Below, piece after piece: positions 50,351 to 59,430 of a DNA stretch of 64,000 bases (positions are counted from its first letter, which is position 1; every line of letters starts with the position of its first letter). Below the pieces are notes generated by a model. That model was not told the origin of the DNA, searched no databases, and saw nothing but the letters and a program-made list of their open reading frames with translations. This DNA is from Photobacterium frigidiphilum (GTDB lineage: Bacteria > Pseudomonadota > Gammaproteobacteria > Enterobacterales > Vibrionaceae). Position numbers and translations under genes: made by a program. The stretch is from positions 413,301-477,300 of the forward strand of contig NZ_PYMJ01000001.1 of assembly GCF_003025615.1 (NCBI RefSeq), read 5' to 3'.

Positions 50351-51610
50351 TTATGCTAATTTATCTTTAAGCCATTCAATAACAGTGACCATTGAGCGAT
50401 GATAACCATCATGTAGCGGTGTGTCAGGCAATGTTATCGCTTTACCACCACGACTCGACATTTCAATTAATTGATTATCTATTTCATGGCAAACAGGATC
50501 ATTTTTTAAGCTTATTCCTAACATCGGAATATCCACTTTTCGGCGACCTAATAAACCCTGATTCTTCAATGACCATGCCGGTAAATGCGAGGTAAGGCTT
50601 GATTTAGATACACCATGTTTTCCCATACGGGATGCAATTACATCCAAATACATACGCGGTATGCTATCAAGCATTGTAGGCTGAGTGAGCATGCTATGAA
50701 TCGCACCACCTAGGCTGATACACGTTTTTAATCGTGTCGGTTCCATAAAGCCCAGTCGTATCGCGGCATTGGCACCAAAACGTAAGCCCAACATCGCCAC
50801 TTTGGTATTATCAACCCAAGGCACATCGCGAATTTGCTGTACCAATGCCTGATGAAGGCGACTGGTATCTTCAGTTAATGCCCAACGAGAACTGTGACCA
50901 ACAGAAGGCATATCCAAGGTCACCATTGCAAAGCCAGCCGGACCAAAATAATCACGGTATAAGCGCCACAGATCCGATTGCAGTGAATCTAATCCACCAC
51001 TCACAATAACGGTAGGCAGTAACTTATCAGTACGCGGTAAATGAATAAAAGCTTGAAATGTTTTACCTTCATACTTCACATCAATCGTACGTATTTGATG
51101 TGGCGTTAACGCCATGGATTCACGATAAGATTGATTTGCTTGGAGCTCTGCTTGAGCCGCTAGCGTATCGCCCTTAAGGTGTGGATATGCTGCAACGCTG
51201 TAATACATACTGGCTTTTAATAATGTATCAGCTGCTTTTTCTTTCTGACCCATTTCAGCGTAAGCACGGGCTTTTTTTTGCAGTTTTGCCCCTACTTGCG
51301 TCCATTCATAGATCCAGTTACCCGGTTTATATCCAATAACTGTATCCAATAATTCATCGCTAGTACGTGTTGCTGTTGAACTCGCCATCCGCGATAGAAT
51401 CGCTTCCATTTCAATAGGATCAATACCTTGCCAAATCCACTGAGGTCGACGTAAAACACGATACCACCCACTCTCACTATCTCCATCTAATGCATTATGC
51501 ACCGAGGCCGATTTTAAGTTCGCTATTTTCACCAAATTTGATGTTTCTTTGGTATTCATTCGTGGTGCAAATAACTGTTCGGATAAATTTGTTTTTGATG
51601 TATCAGACAC
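50351..51610 (-). CDS. frsA: Esterase FrsA (DUF1100 family)
   Basis: FrsA is an alpha/beta-hydrolase-like protein that in other bacteria binds IIA-Glc and affects the fermentation/respiration balance. The 419-residue protein has the N-terminal helical part (LSEQLFAPRMNTKETSNLVK, GWYRVLRRPQWIWQGIDPIE) and a hydrolase domain with VIVSGGLDSLQSDLWRLYRDYF, the nucleophile-elbow-like AMLGLRFGANAAIRLG (no serine at the usual place) and a late LHDGYHRS. The missing nucleophile is usual for this family. Its partner crr is also in this window. Confidence 0.92.
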   Translation of the reverse strand: MSDTSKTNLSEQLFAPRMNTKETSNLVKIANLKSASVHNALDGDSESGWYRVLRRPQWIWQGIDPIEMEAILSRMASSTATRTSDELLDTVIGYKPGNWIYEWTQVGAKLQKKARAYAEMGQKEKAADTLLKASMYYSVAAYPHLKGDTLAAQAELQANQSYRESMALTPHQIRTIDVKYEGKTFQAFIHLPRTDKLLPTVIVSGGLDSLQSDLWRLYRDYFGPAGFAMVTLDMPSVGHSSRWALTEDTSRLHQALVQQIRDVPWVDNTKVAMLGLRFGANAAIRLGFMEPTRLKTCISLGGAIHSMLTQPTMLDSIPRMYLDVIASRMGKHGVSKSSLTSHLPAWSLKNQGLLGRRKVDIPMLGISLKNDPVCHEIDNQLIEMSSRGGKAITLPDTPLHDGYHRSMVTVIEWLKDKLA

Positions 51611-51807
51611 AATGGACTCCGATATTTAAAATCAAACTACGCATTAAAGCCGGCAAAAAACAAGACACTATAGTCATGATAGGTTCAATACTGCCGATGA
51701 AAACACGTAGGATCAGCATATAATTAATAGTATATCACTCAATCCTTCATTACTTTGAAAGCAATCTTTAATACCAAGCTAGACTAATATTGCAAAAAAA
51801 AACAGAT

Positions 51808-51840
51808 AAAAAAAAAGGCACCATCACTGATACCTTTTTT
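51808..51840 (-). terminator. Terminator of gpt
   Basis: On the minus strand GGUAUCA-GUGA-UGGUGCC pairs fully with G-U wobbles and is followed by a long T run, about 33 bases after the gpt stop. Confidence 0.8.
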
Positions 51841-51872
51841 AGCGAAACTAACTGTAATTAGTTAATCATTAA

Positions 51873-52331
51873 TTATTTTTTTGAGATAGGATCGACAAAC
51901 GTAACAGCCATATCCCAAGGTTGCTCAATCCATGTGTCCTGAGCAATATCAACAACGTAGTCATCGATAAGGTGCTTACCAGCAGGCTTAGCACATACAG
52001 TTACAAACTTTGCTTTAGGGTACATTGCACGGATCAGTTCAGCAGTACCACCAGTATCAACAAGATCATCGATTACGATGAAACCTTCACCATCGCCGTC
52101 TGCTTGTTTAAGTACTTTCATTTCACGCTGATGATCGTGGTCGTAGCTTGAAATACACACTGTATCAACATGACGAATGTTAAGCTCACGTGCAAGAATC
52201 GCTGCAGGTACAAGCCCACCGCGACTAACAGCAATGATACCTTTCCACTGATCAGCAGGTAGCAATTTTTCAGCTAGCTGACGTGTATACATTTGCATGT
52301 TATCCCATGTGATAACGAACTTATTACTCAT
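51873..52331 (-). CDS. gpt: Xanthine-guanine phosphoribosyltransferase
   Basis: Gpt salvages guanine and xanthine to GMP and XMP with PRPP. The 152-residue protein (from [13 protein letters not shown]) carries [17 protein letters not shown] and the PRPP-binding loop [17 protein letters not shown]. It ends [20 protein letters not shown], like E. coli Gpt. A purine permease gene lies 54 bases upstream in the same direction, so uptake and salvage are likely linked. Confidence 0.96.
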   Translation of the reverse strand: MSNKFVITWDNMQMYTRQLAEKLLPADQWKGIIAVSRGGLVPAAILARELNIRHVDTVCISSYDHDHQREMKVLKQADGDGEGFIVIDDLVDTGGTAELIRAMYPKAKFVTVCAKPAGKHLIDDYVVDIAQDTWIEQPWDMAVTFVDPISKK

Positions 52332-52385
52332 ATCCAATGAACCTCTAAATTCAGCGAGTTTATCGCCAAAAACGTTTATAAACTG

Positions 52386-53675
52386 TTATAAAAAAATAAT
52401 TTTAGCAAGGAAAAGAGCAGAAATCACCCATACACTGATATTCACATCACGTCCCTTGCCACTCATTACTTTTACTGCAGCATAAGTGATAAAACCTAAG
52501 CCGATACCTTCTGCAATTGAATATGTTAGCGGCATAAGCAAACAAACAACAACCACTGGCGCAGCTTCTGTTAAGTCACGCCAATCAATGCTAACTAAAC
52601 CCGACATCATCAGAATAGCAACATAGAACAATGCACCCGCAGTCGCATACGGTGGAACCATACCCGCTAACGGTGCAAAAAATAAAGCCAATAAAAATAG
52701 TACGCCGACAGTAACAGCCGTTAAACCGGTACGTCCACCAACAGCCACACCAGAAACACTTTCGACAAAAGATGTGGTATTGGATGTACCTAATAATGCA
52801 CCAATCGATGTTGCTGTACTATCCGCTAAAAGTGCGCGATTTAGGCGAGGTAGCTTACCATCTTTATCGATTAAGTTAGCTTTCGTTGCCACACCGACTA
52901 ACGTTCCTGCCGTATCAAAAAGATCGACAAACAAGAAAGCAAAAACAATTGAAATAAGCCCAACTTCCATTGCACCAGAAAAATCCAGTTGCAAAAAAGT
53001 AGGTGCAATGCTTGGTGGCATCGACATAATACCATTGTATGACACTTCACCAAATAACACGCTCAGTACAGTCACCGCTATAATCGCAATTAAGACAGCC
53101 GCTTTATAACCACGGTGAACCAGTGCAATCGTTAAGAAGAAACCCAATGCCGCCATCGCTGCCGGGAAACTGGTTAAATCACCAATGTGAACTAGCGTTG
53201 CTGGGTTATCAACAACAATGCCTGAGCTTTGCAGTGCAATAAATGCCAAAAATAAACCGATACCCGCAGAAATGCCGGTACGTAGTGCTAAAGGAATAGC
53301 ATTAATGATCCATTCACGTACTTTCAATAAACTAAGCACGATGAAACATAGGCCAGAAATAAATACAGCAGCCAAAGCAACTTGCCACGTATGCCCCATA
53401 CCTAATACAACGGTATAGGTAAAGAATGCGTTCAATCCCATGCCTGGCGCTTGAGCAACAGGATAGTTAGCAACAAAACCCATGATGAAACAGCCAACCA
53501 TTGCCGCTAAACACGTCGCAACAAAGACAGCACCATGATCCATACCCGCGTTGGATAACATCGTTGGGTTAACAAAGATAATGTAAGCCATCGTTAGAAA
53601 AGTCGTCAGACCGGCTAACAATTCAGTACGAACATCCGTACCGTGCTCTTTCAGTTTGAATAGTTTCTCAAGCAT
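52386..53675 (-). CDS. Purine (hypoxanthine/guanine/adenine) permease, AzgA-like NCS2 family
   Basis: A 429-residue inner-membrane permease with 12 or more hydrophobic segments. Family marks are TELLAGLTTFLTMAYIIFVNP at the start, VAQAPGMGLNAFFTYTVV, FVDLFDTAGTLVGVATKANL and GTSNTTSFVESVSGVAVGGRTGL. It belongs with YjcD/YgfQ-type guanine-hypoxanthine and adenine carriers; the exact substrate is open. The ATG at 53675 has AAGGA 10 bases away inside a small hairpin. A PurR-like box is upstream. Confidence 0.93.
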   Translation of the reverse strand: MLEKLFKLKEHGTDVRTELLAGLTTFLTMAYIIFVNPTMLSNAGMDHGAVFVATCLAAMVGCFIMGFVANYPVAQAPGMGLNAFFTYTVVLGMGHTWQVALAAVFISGLCFIVLSLLKVREWIINAIPLALRTGISAGIGLFLAFIALQSSGIVVDNPATLVHIGDLTSFPAAMAALGFFLTIALVHRGYKAAVLIAIIAVTVLSVLFGEVSYNGIMSMPPSIAPTFLQLDFSGAMEVGLISIVFAFLFVDLFDTAGTLVGVATKANLIDKDGKLPRLNRALLADSTATSIGALLGTSNTTSFVESVSGVAVGGRTGLTAVTVGVLFLLALFFAPLAGMVPPYATAGALFYVAILMMSGLVSIDWRDLTEAAPVVVVCLLMPLTYSIAEGIGLGFITYAAVKVMSGKGRDVNISVWVISALFLAKIIFL

Positions 53676-53678
53676 TGC

Positions 53679-53695
53679 TCTCAATTCCTTGGAGA
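53679..53695 (-). promoter_or_regulatory. GGA hairpin at the permease ribosome-binding site
   Basis: The minus strand reads TCTC-CAAGGAATT-GAGA with the Shine-Dalgarno AAGGA in the loop, a layout typical of CsrA/RsmA targets. The 15-base core recurs exactly at 54372-54388. Confidence 0.55.
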
Positions 53696-53726
53696 TAGTA
53701 CGCAGCAGTTCAAAAAAGTTTTAAAA

Positions 53727-53742
53727 TAGGAAACGTTTGCGT
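53727..53742 (-). promoter_or_regulatory. PurR-like operator upstream of the purine permease
   Basis: TAGGAAACGTTTGCGT matches the palindromic PurR consensus (ACGCAAACGTTTGCGT) at 13 of 16 positions, with a perfect right half and centre, about 52 bases before the start. Confidence 0.7.
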
Positions 53743-53937
53743 ATCCGATTTTGGGGGCGATTATATGCTTCTCAAAACACAATTTCCAGAAAATAACTAA
53801 ATCATCAGTAAATAAACCCATCAAACGAGCAAAAAAGCATCCAACAGATCCACATTAAAAATAAAATCTTATAAAATCAAAATCTTACCAGTAATATTCA
53901 AAGTACACTTTTTCATCAATATGAACTTATCTACTAT

Positions 53938-53953
53938 AAGCAAACGTTAATAT
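53938..53953. promoter_or_regulatory. Possible second PurR half-site
   Basis: AAGCAAACGTTAATAT keeps the GCAAACGTT core only. Confidence 0.35.
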
Positions 53954-54094
53954 CCCTAACATTTTTGTTAAAATAACGCTTCAAGACAACATGTAATCGA
54001 ATACATCCGATCCTGTATATTTTCATCATATTAACAACAAAAAAATACGGTCATTACATAGGAGAGTATTGAATAGGCCCCCTTAAACGCGAGG

Positions 54095-54125
54095 CAAAAA
54101 AAACGCCACCTCAAAAAGAGATGGC
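54095..54125 (-). terminator. Terminator of the small-protein RNA
   Basis: On the minus strand GCCAUCUC-UUUUU-GAGGUGGC pairs over 8 bp with one wobble and is followed by eight T. Confidence 0.93.
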
Positions 54126-54230
54126 GGCAGAATTTGGGCAAATAACCAGATTTGGTTACTTAAATATTCTTAATATTTGGGGTGAACAATATGTTCAGCT
54201 AAGCAGTGTCGGCAACACTACTCGGCAAAA

Positions 54231-54320
54231 TTAATAACCGAAAGAGCTCGGGTAGCTGAAATTACCAGTGTAAACAGAGCGGTTGTTCCAGAAGTATGCA
54301 ATAGAGTCAAAAGCTTTCAT
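54231..54320 (-). CDS. 29-residue aromatic-rich protein (unknown)
   Basis: The frame from the ATG at 54320 gives MKAFDSIAYFWNNRSVYTGN then FSYPSSFGY. Nine of 29 residues are aromatic (4 Phe, 4 Tyr, 1 Trp) and there is no membrane-length hydrophobic run. AAGG lies 8 bases upstream. Codons are those favoured in highly expressed genes (TTC, TAC, AAC, CGC, CCG, GGT), which chance ORFs would not show. It lies in the middle of the structured RNA. Possible readings are a free small protein, a translated regulator RNA, or a leader peptide sensing aromatic tRNAs, though no aromatic operon follows. Confidence 0.6.
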   Translation of the reverse strand: MKAFDSIAYFWNNRSVYTGNFSYPSSFGY

Positions 54321-54496
54321 TTTAATTACCTTAATCATAAGTTAGTCCAAACACATGCAACAGTTAGCATGGCTCAATTCCTTGGAGCATTTAGACCGTC
54401 GCTGGTCTCACTTAATCTCGGTTCCTTGGAGGCAATATATCGGGCTCATCCTGAGCAGTTAGTGTGTTTTATTTGTCTTCTCTAGAAGATGAACAA

Positions 54497-54525
54497 ACTA
54501 TAAACCGATCGTAATTTAATTACAA
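54497..54525 (-). promoter_or_regulatory. Sigma-70 promoter of the small-protein RNA
   Basis: TTGTAA-N17-TATAGT on the minus strand, with optimal 17-base spacing; among the best sigma-70 promoters in the window. Confidence 0.8.
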
Positions 54526-54722
54526 GCATTTTCTTTAACTTCGTCACACTTTTCGATAAAAGCTCTTGTGGATCACTTTATACTGAAAGTTTATTACACC
54601 GCAGGCCCTTCAAAAGTTATTAATACACGACTAAAGTGTAACGCTGACACTATTGATTTGTTACCACTTACACGCATAACCTATACAAGGCTAAAAATAA
54701 AAATAACGACCAAGGATGTCGC

Positions 54723-56356
54723 ATGGGAATTTTTACAGCTTTACGCGCAATTTCAATCAGCCGTCGGTTATACCTACTCGGTTTTATCATTACCCTTCTT
54801 ACTCTGATCCCATTACTGATCTTTGCCTCTAATTATCAAACCAGCTTACTCGAACAAAAACGCATTAAAACACGCCACCTAGTAGAAACAGCTTCAAGCT
54901 TATTGGACAATTTCTACCAACAAGAGCAGCAAGGCGGCATTACTCGTGCACAGGCCCAACAAGCAGCAAAGCAAGCTATCGCTGGACTACGGTATGAACA
55001 AAAAGATTATTTTTGGATTAATGACATGACGCCGACCATGATCATGCACCCTTTTAAGCCCGCGCTAGATGGCCAGGATTTAAAGACCCGCATGGCAATG
55101 CGTTGTTTGTTGCTATGGCCAATACAGTGAAAAATTCAGGCGCGGGGTTTGTCGATTACTATTGGGAAAAGCCGGGGTTTGATGTGCCCATTGAAAAAAT
55201 CTCTTACGTCAAAGGCTTCCGCCCTTGGGGCTGGATAGTCGGTTCAGGTGTGTATGTCGATGATATTCAATCGCAATTTCATAGCGAGATGAAACAACTG
55301 GGTTTGACGCTACTGGGATCTCTTTCTGTCATGGTACTGCTCGCATGGTCAATTGGTCGCTCTATCACAAAACCGTGCGAACAAACCTTATCGGCAATGC
55401 AAGACATTGCTGAAGGAAATGGAGACCTAACGCAGCGTCTGCCATGTAAAGGTAATGATGAGTTAAGCCGTATTGCCCAAGCCTTCAATGTATTTGCTTC
55501 TCGTATCGGTGACATGATGCGTGAAACAGCACCGATCAGTGAACATATTAGTGCCGCTGCCTTGCAGCTCAATACCGTAGCAACAACAACCGCACAAGGG
55601 GCTGCCGACCAACATAAGGGGGTCGATAGTGTTGCAGCGGCAATGAACGAATTACATAGCAGCAACCAAGAAGTAGCGCATTCCGCACAGCAAGCGGCTG
55701 AAGTGGCATTAAATGCACATCAGTACAGCAAAACTGGTATTGACGTTGTTTCGACATCATCGTCTGAGTTACAAGCCCTCTTAACACTCTTGGATAACAC
55801 AAGTAGCAGTGCCCAAGCATTGGCAAATGACGCGCAAGCCATCGGATCGGTACTCGATGTCATTCGCGGTATTGCCGAGCAAACTAATTTATTAGCTCTC
55901 AATGCTGCCATTGAAGCCGCTCGCGCTGGTGAGCAAGGACGAGGCTTTGCCGTGGTCGCCGATGAAGTACGCACACTGGCTACACGTACTCAATCCAGCA
56001 CCAATGAAATCGAACAAATCATCGGTAACTTACAAACTCGTGCAAATGAGGTAAGTCAGGCTCTTACTCAAACCCGAGAGCAATCAACCAATACCGCTAA
56101 ACATGCAGATGACGTTGCACAGACATTGTCGTTGATTAGCAATCAAATTACCCAGATCCGTGAACTGAACCAACACATAGCCGAAGCCAGTTCACAACAA
56201 ACATTGGCCACAGAAGAAATCAATATCAACCTTAGCCAATTAACCGAACATAGCCTAAATACCATGCAACAAGGCGAACATATTGCAGCTGCCAGCGAAC
56301 AGCTGCTTGCGAGTGGTCACAGTCTGAATACCCACATTTCACATTTTAAGATTTAG
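54723..56356 (+). pseudogene. Methyl-accepting chemotaxis protein with single Cache domain, frameshifted
   Basis: A chemoreceptor split in two frames: 54723-55130 gives the first membrane helix (LYLLGFIITLLTLIPLLIFAS) and the start of a single-Cache sensor domain ([23 protein letters not shown]). From about 55083 the other frame continues ([31 protein letters not shown]) through a second helix, HAMP, and the full signalling domain ([38 protein letters not shown]). The shift lies at TTTAAAG (55079-55085), where a few codons of the usual QDLK...DPNG linker are missing. Both halves are otherwise clean, so the damage is recent or an assembly error. Confidence 0.85.
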
Positions 56357-56488
56357 CTACCTCGCCCAATTGCACAATGGTATGCTTGGGCTAACCATGA
56401 TAGTTAATTCTGCTATCATTTTGGTCGTTTATCCATCAATTATACTGGATAACGCCCTTAGCCCAAGATTGTATAAAGGGAGTCTGCT

Positions 56489-57949
56489 GTGTCTGAGATT
56501 AGTCAACTATCACCACAACCTGTGTGGCAATTTTTCGATCAAATCTGTTCTATTCCTCATCCATCAAAGCACGAAGAGCCATTGGCTCAGCACATCATCA
56601 AATTCGCTGAAAGCGAAGGATTAGAAGTTCGTCGTGATGATGTTGGTAATGTATTCATTAAAAAGCCAGCAACACCAGGAATGGAAGACCGTAAAGGCGT
56701 TGTTCTGCAAGCACACATTGATATGGTGCCGCAGAAAAATGAAGATACTGACCATGACTTCACGAAAGATCCTATTCAGCCGTTTATTGATGGCGAATGG
56801 GTTACAGCAAAAGGAACAACCCTAGGTGCCGATAACGGTATGGGTATGGCTGCATGCCTTGCTGTTTTAGCAGCAAAAGACATTGAGCATGGTCCACTTG
56901 AAGTCTTACTGACTATCGACGAAGAAGCTGGCATGACTGGTGCCTTCGGTCTTCAAGAAGGCTGGCTTGAAGGCGACATCCTATTAAACACGGATTCTGA
57001 ACAAGAAGGTGAAGTGTACATGGGTTGTGCTGGCGGCGTAGATAGCGCAATCACACTAGAACTTGAGCGCGAAGCTGTTCCAGCAGAACACGCTGCCGTT
57101 AAGCTAGTAGTGAAAGGCTTAAAAGGCGGGCACTCTGGCTGTGATATTCACACTGGTCGTGGTAATGCCAACAAGCTACTGGGTCGCTTCTTGTTCGCCC
57201 ATGCTCAAGAGCTAGGCCTTCGCCTAGCAACATTTACTGGCGGTAGCCTTCGTAATGCGATTCCTCGTGAAGCATTTGCCATCGCAACATTACCAGCAGC
57301 CAACGTAGATAAGCTGAACGAGCTATTTTCGTACTACCACTCAATTCTAGTGGCAGAGCTAGGTAAAGTTGAAACTGATATCAACCTGTTTATTGAGCCA
57401 GCTGAACTGCCAGTAGATGTATTCGCCGCAGCAACACAGACCCGTTTTAATGCTGTACTAAATGCGTGCCCTAATGGTGTGATCCGCATGAGTGATGACA
57501 TCGAAGGTGTGGTTGAAACCTCACTGAACGTAGGTGTTATTACTACAGAATCTAACAGTGTGACTATCTTATGTCTGATACGTTCATTAATGGACTCTGG
57601 TCGTAGCAATGTTGAAGGCATGTTGAAAGCCATTGCTGATCTAGCAGGTGTACAGTGCGAATTCTCTGGCGCATACCCAGGCTGGAAACCGGATGCTGAT
57701 TCCGAAGTGATGCGTCTATTCCGTGAAACCTATAAGAATATCTATGGTAATACACCTAATATCATGGTTATTCACGCAGGTCTTGAGTGTGGTCTATTCA
57801 AAGAACCGTACCCGACTATGGATATGATTTCTTTTGGACCAACCATTAAATTTCCTCACTCACCTGATGAGAAAATACAGATCGCGACTGTTGATCTATT
57901 CTGGGAGCAAATGGTTGCTATCCTGAAGAACATTCCAGTTAAGAAGTAA
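56489..57949 (+). CDS. pepD: Aminoacyl-histidine dipeptidase PepD (carnosinase, M20 family)
   Basis: PepD cleaves Xaa-His and other dipeptides in the cytoplasm with two zinc ions. The 486-residue protein starts at GTG with an AAGGGAG site. Metal and catalytic motifs are LQAHIDMVPQK, TTLGADNGMGMA, LLTIDEEAGMTGA and the late VIHAGLECGLFKEPYP. Length and order match E. coli PepD. It stands alone with its own terminator. Confidence 0.96.
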   Translation: MSEISQLSPQPVWQFFDQICSIPHPSKHEEPLAQHIIKFAESEGLEVRRDDVGNVFIKKPATPGMEDRKGVVLQAHIDMVPQKNEDTDHDFTKDPIQPFIDGEWVTAKGTTLGADNGMGMAACLAVLAAKDIEHGPLEVLLTIDEEAGMTGAFGLQEGWLEGDILLNTDSEQEGEVYMGCAGGVDSAITLELEREAVPAEHAAVKLVVKGLKGGHSGCDIHTGRGNANKLLGRFLFAHAQELGLRLATFTGGSLRNAIPREAFAIATLPAANVDKLNELFSYYHSILVAELGKVETDINLFIEPAELPVDVFAAATQTRFNAVLNACPNGVIRMSDDIEGVVETSLNVGVITTESNSVTILCLIRSLMDSGRSNVEGMLKAIADLAGVQCEFSGAYPGWKPDADSEVMRLFRETYKNIYGNTPNIMVIHAGLECGLFKEPYPTMDMISFGPTIKFPHSPDEKIQIATVDLFWEQMVAILKNIPVKK

Positions 57950-57974
57950 CGAGTAAAAAGATACGAGTGACGAG

Positions 57975-58002
57975 AGGCGAGTTCATTGGGACTCGCCTTT
58001 TT
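57975..58002 (+). terminator. Terminator of pepD
   Basis: AGGCGAGT and ACTCGCCT form a perfect 8-bp stem with an 8-base loop and T run. Confidence 0.92.
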
Positions 58003-58099
58003 GTACCTCAGTTCTACAGGCCAGTTTTTCTAACCTAGCATAAAAATCAAGCTCTTCGCTTATCCATAGGATCTCAGGGCCATAGTTCCGCTCTTAAAA

Positions 58100-59176
58100 C
58101 TAAAACCCCTCAAACGCTAGCTGCTGTGCTTTCATCCCATGGTCTAGCCCAACACTAATGCCTATCAAACGAATTTCTCTCCCCTTTTGACGGGTAAGTG
58201 CTTCTTTGAGTAACCCAACAAACTGTGTTTTATCTAATACGCCTAAAGTATGCTCAACCGTTGTTTGTTGAAAATCGGCAAATTTAACTTTAACGCCTTG
58301 TTTCGATATATTCAGTGCAGGACGTTCTTTCTTCAATCTTCGTTCAAGTTCAGGGTATAACTTTTCAATGACTTGCCAGCATTCGTCATATTCACGAATA
58401 TTATGTGAGAACGTTGTTTCTACTCCCACAGATTTACGTAAACGTTCGACAACGACTTCTCGGTTATCGATACCCTGTGCTCGTGACCACAAAGATTGGC
58501 CTAATTTTCCGAACTGCTGCAATAGTAAATGTTGATCATAAGCCTGTACGTCACGCCCGACGAATAATCCTTTTTCGTGCAGCTTTTGAATAGTGACCTT
58601 CCCTACTCCAGGGATTTTTTCTAACTTTAGGTTAGCGACAAAATCGGCCACCTCATTGGGTGTTACAACATATTGACCATTGGGTTTATTTAAATCTGAC
58701 GCCACTTTAGCGATAAATTTCACTGGTGCAATCCCCGCAGACGCCGTCAAATTCAGTTCATCTTGAATTGCTCGCCGAATATCTTGTGCTATGAGTGTTG
58801 CTGAGCCGTAAAACATTTCACACTCAGTCACATCTAAATAGGCTTCATCTAATGATAATGGTTCAATTTTATCGGTATAACGCTGAAAGATAGCGCGAAT
58901 ATGCTGCGAAACTTCCTTGTAGACCGACATACGTCCCGGAACGAGAGTAAGGTGAGGACATAGCTTCATGGCTTGCCCCGAAGGCATGGCTGAACGCACA
59001 CCGTATTTACGCGCCAAGTAATTACATGTACTGATCACACCTCGTTGCTCTGAACGACCACCAATCGCAATAGGGATATTCTTCAAGGCAGGGTTATCAC
59101 GCATTTCAACGGCTGCATAAAAACAGTCCATATCAACATGAATAATTTTACGCTGTTCGATCTCTACGCTGGACAC
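58100..59176 (-). CDS. dinB: DNA polymerase IV DinB
   Basis: DinB is a Y-family translesion polymerase. The 358-residue protein shows the metal-binding motifs [18 protein letters not shown] and [11 protein letters not shown], the steric-gate region near them, an HhH segment ([18 protein letters not shown]), and the little-finger domain. A LexA box 47 bases upstream of the start indicates SOS control. The C-terminus ends QQLAFEGF, possibly a clamp-binding tail (QLxF-type). Confidence 0.96.
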   Translation of the reverse strand: MSSVEIEQRKIIHVDMDCFYAAVEMRDNPALKNIPIAIGGRSEQRGVISTCNYLARKYGVRSAMPSGQAMKLCPHLTLVPGRMSVYKEVSQHIRAIFQRYTDKIEPLSLDEAYLDVTECEMFYGSATLIAQDIRRAIQDELNLTASAGIAPVKFIAKVASDLNKPNGQYVVTPNEVADFVANLKLEKIPGVGKVTIQKLHEKGLFVGRDVQAYDQHLLLQQFGKLGQSLWSRAQGIDNREVVVERLRKSVGVETTFSHNIREYDECWQVIEKLYPELERRLKKERPALNISKQGVKVKFADFQQTTVEHTLGVLDKTQFVGLLKEALTRQKGREIRLIGISVGLDHGMKAQQLAFEGF

Positions 59177-59222
59177 TTATTTCCTCTACCCTCGCCAATC
59201 TGTAAGTAACAAGCTACATTAA

Positions 59223-59238
59223 CTGTTTTTATATACAG
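59223..59238 (-). promoter_or_regulatory. LexA (SOS) box of dinB
   Basis: On the minus strand CTGTATATAAAAACAG is a perfect CTGT-N8-ACAG LexA site. Confidence 0.88.
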
Positions 59239-59430
59239 TATCATTATAGGCTATTCAAGCAGTCAATAGAAACCAGATACATCGAAGTATCTAAACATAA
59301 CCCCGAAAAGTCACAAAATAGTATCTTGTGAGCAAGATCTGACTCACACCACATTTTACGCTTCCTTATTCACAATACCGATGAAATTTGATAGAACTAT
59401 AAATAAGAATAATTAGGTAAGGAGAACCGT

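Larger units (their letters stand above)
53676..54230. other. Leader and regulatory region of the purine permease
   Basis: It contains PurR-like boxes, a ribosome-binding-site hairpin and the terminator of the upstream small-RNA unit; no further gene was seen. Confidence 0.6.
54095..54490 (-). ncRNA. Structured RNA of about 395 nt that encodes a small protein (candidate)
   Basis: A self-contained unit: consensus promoter, start of RNA near 54490, a terminator at 54095-54125. Between them stable hairpins follow each other: UCUUC/GAAGA at the 5' end, GCUC-AGGAU-GAGC (54444-54456), CUC-CAAGGAACC-GAG (54417-54431), AGACC/GGUCU, GCUC-CAAGGAAUU-GAGC (54372-54388) and CAUGC/GCAUG. Then come the 29-codon ORF and, after it, AGUAGUGU/ACACUGCU, AAAUAUU/AAUAUUU and AACCA/UGGUU. 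Three loops hold (A/C)AGGA, the CsrA recognition element. I do not recognise it as a known RNA. Confidence 0.6.

Noticed and set aside
53676..54060. Purine riboswitch before the permease
   Set aside because: I found no conserved purine-aptamer core (paired loops L2/L3 with the junction motif); a PurR-like site explains control better.
54095..54490. CsrB-family sponge RNA as a firm call
   Set aside because: Only about five GGA motifs and an embedded ORF; CsrB/CsrC RNAs usually carry many more. Kept as a candidate structured RNA.
54321..54722. FliA promoter for the chemoreceptor gene
   Set aside because: A TAAAGTGT at about 54631 has no matching GCCGATAA at the right distance.
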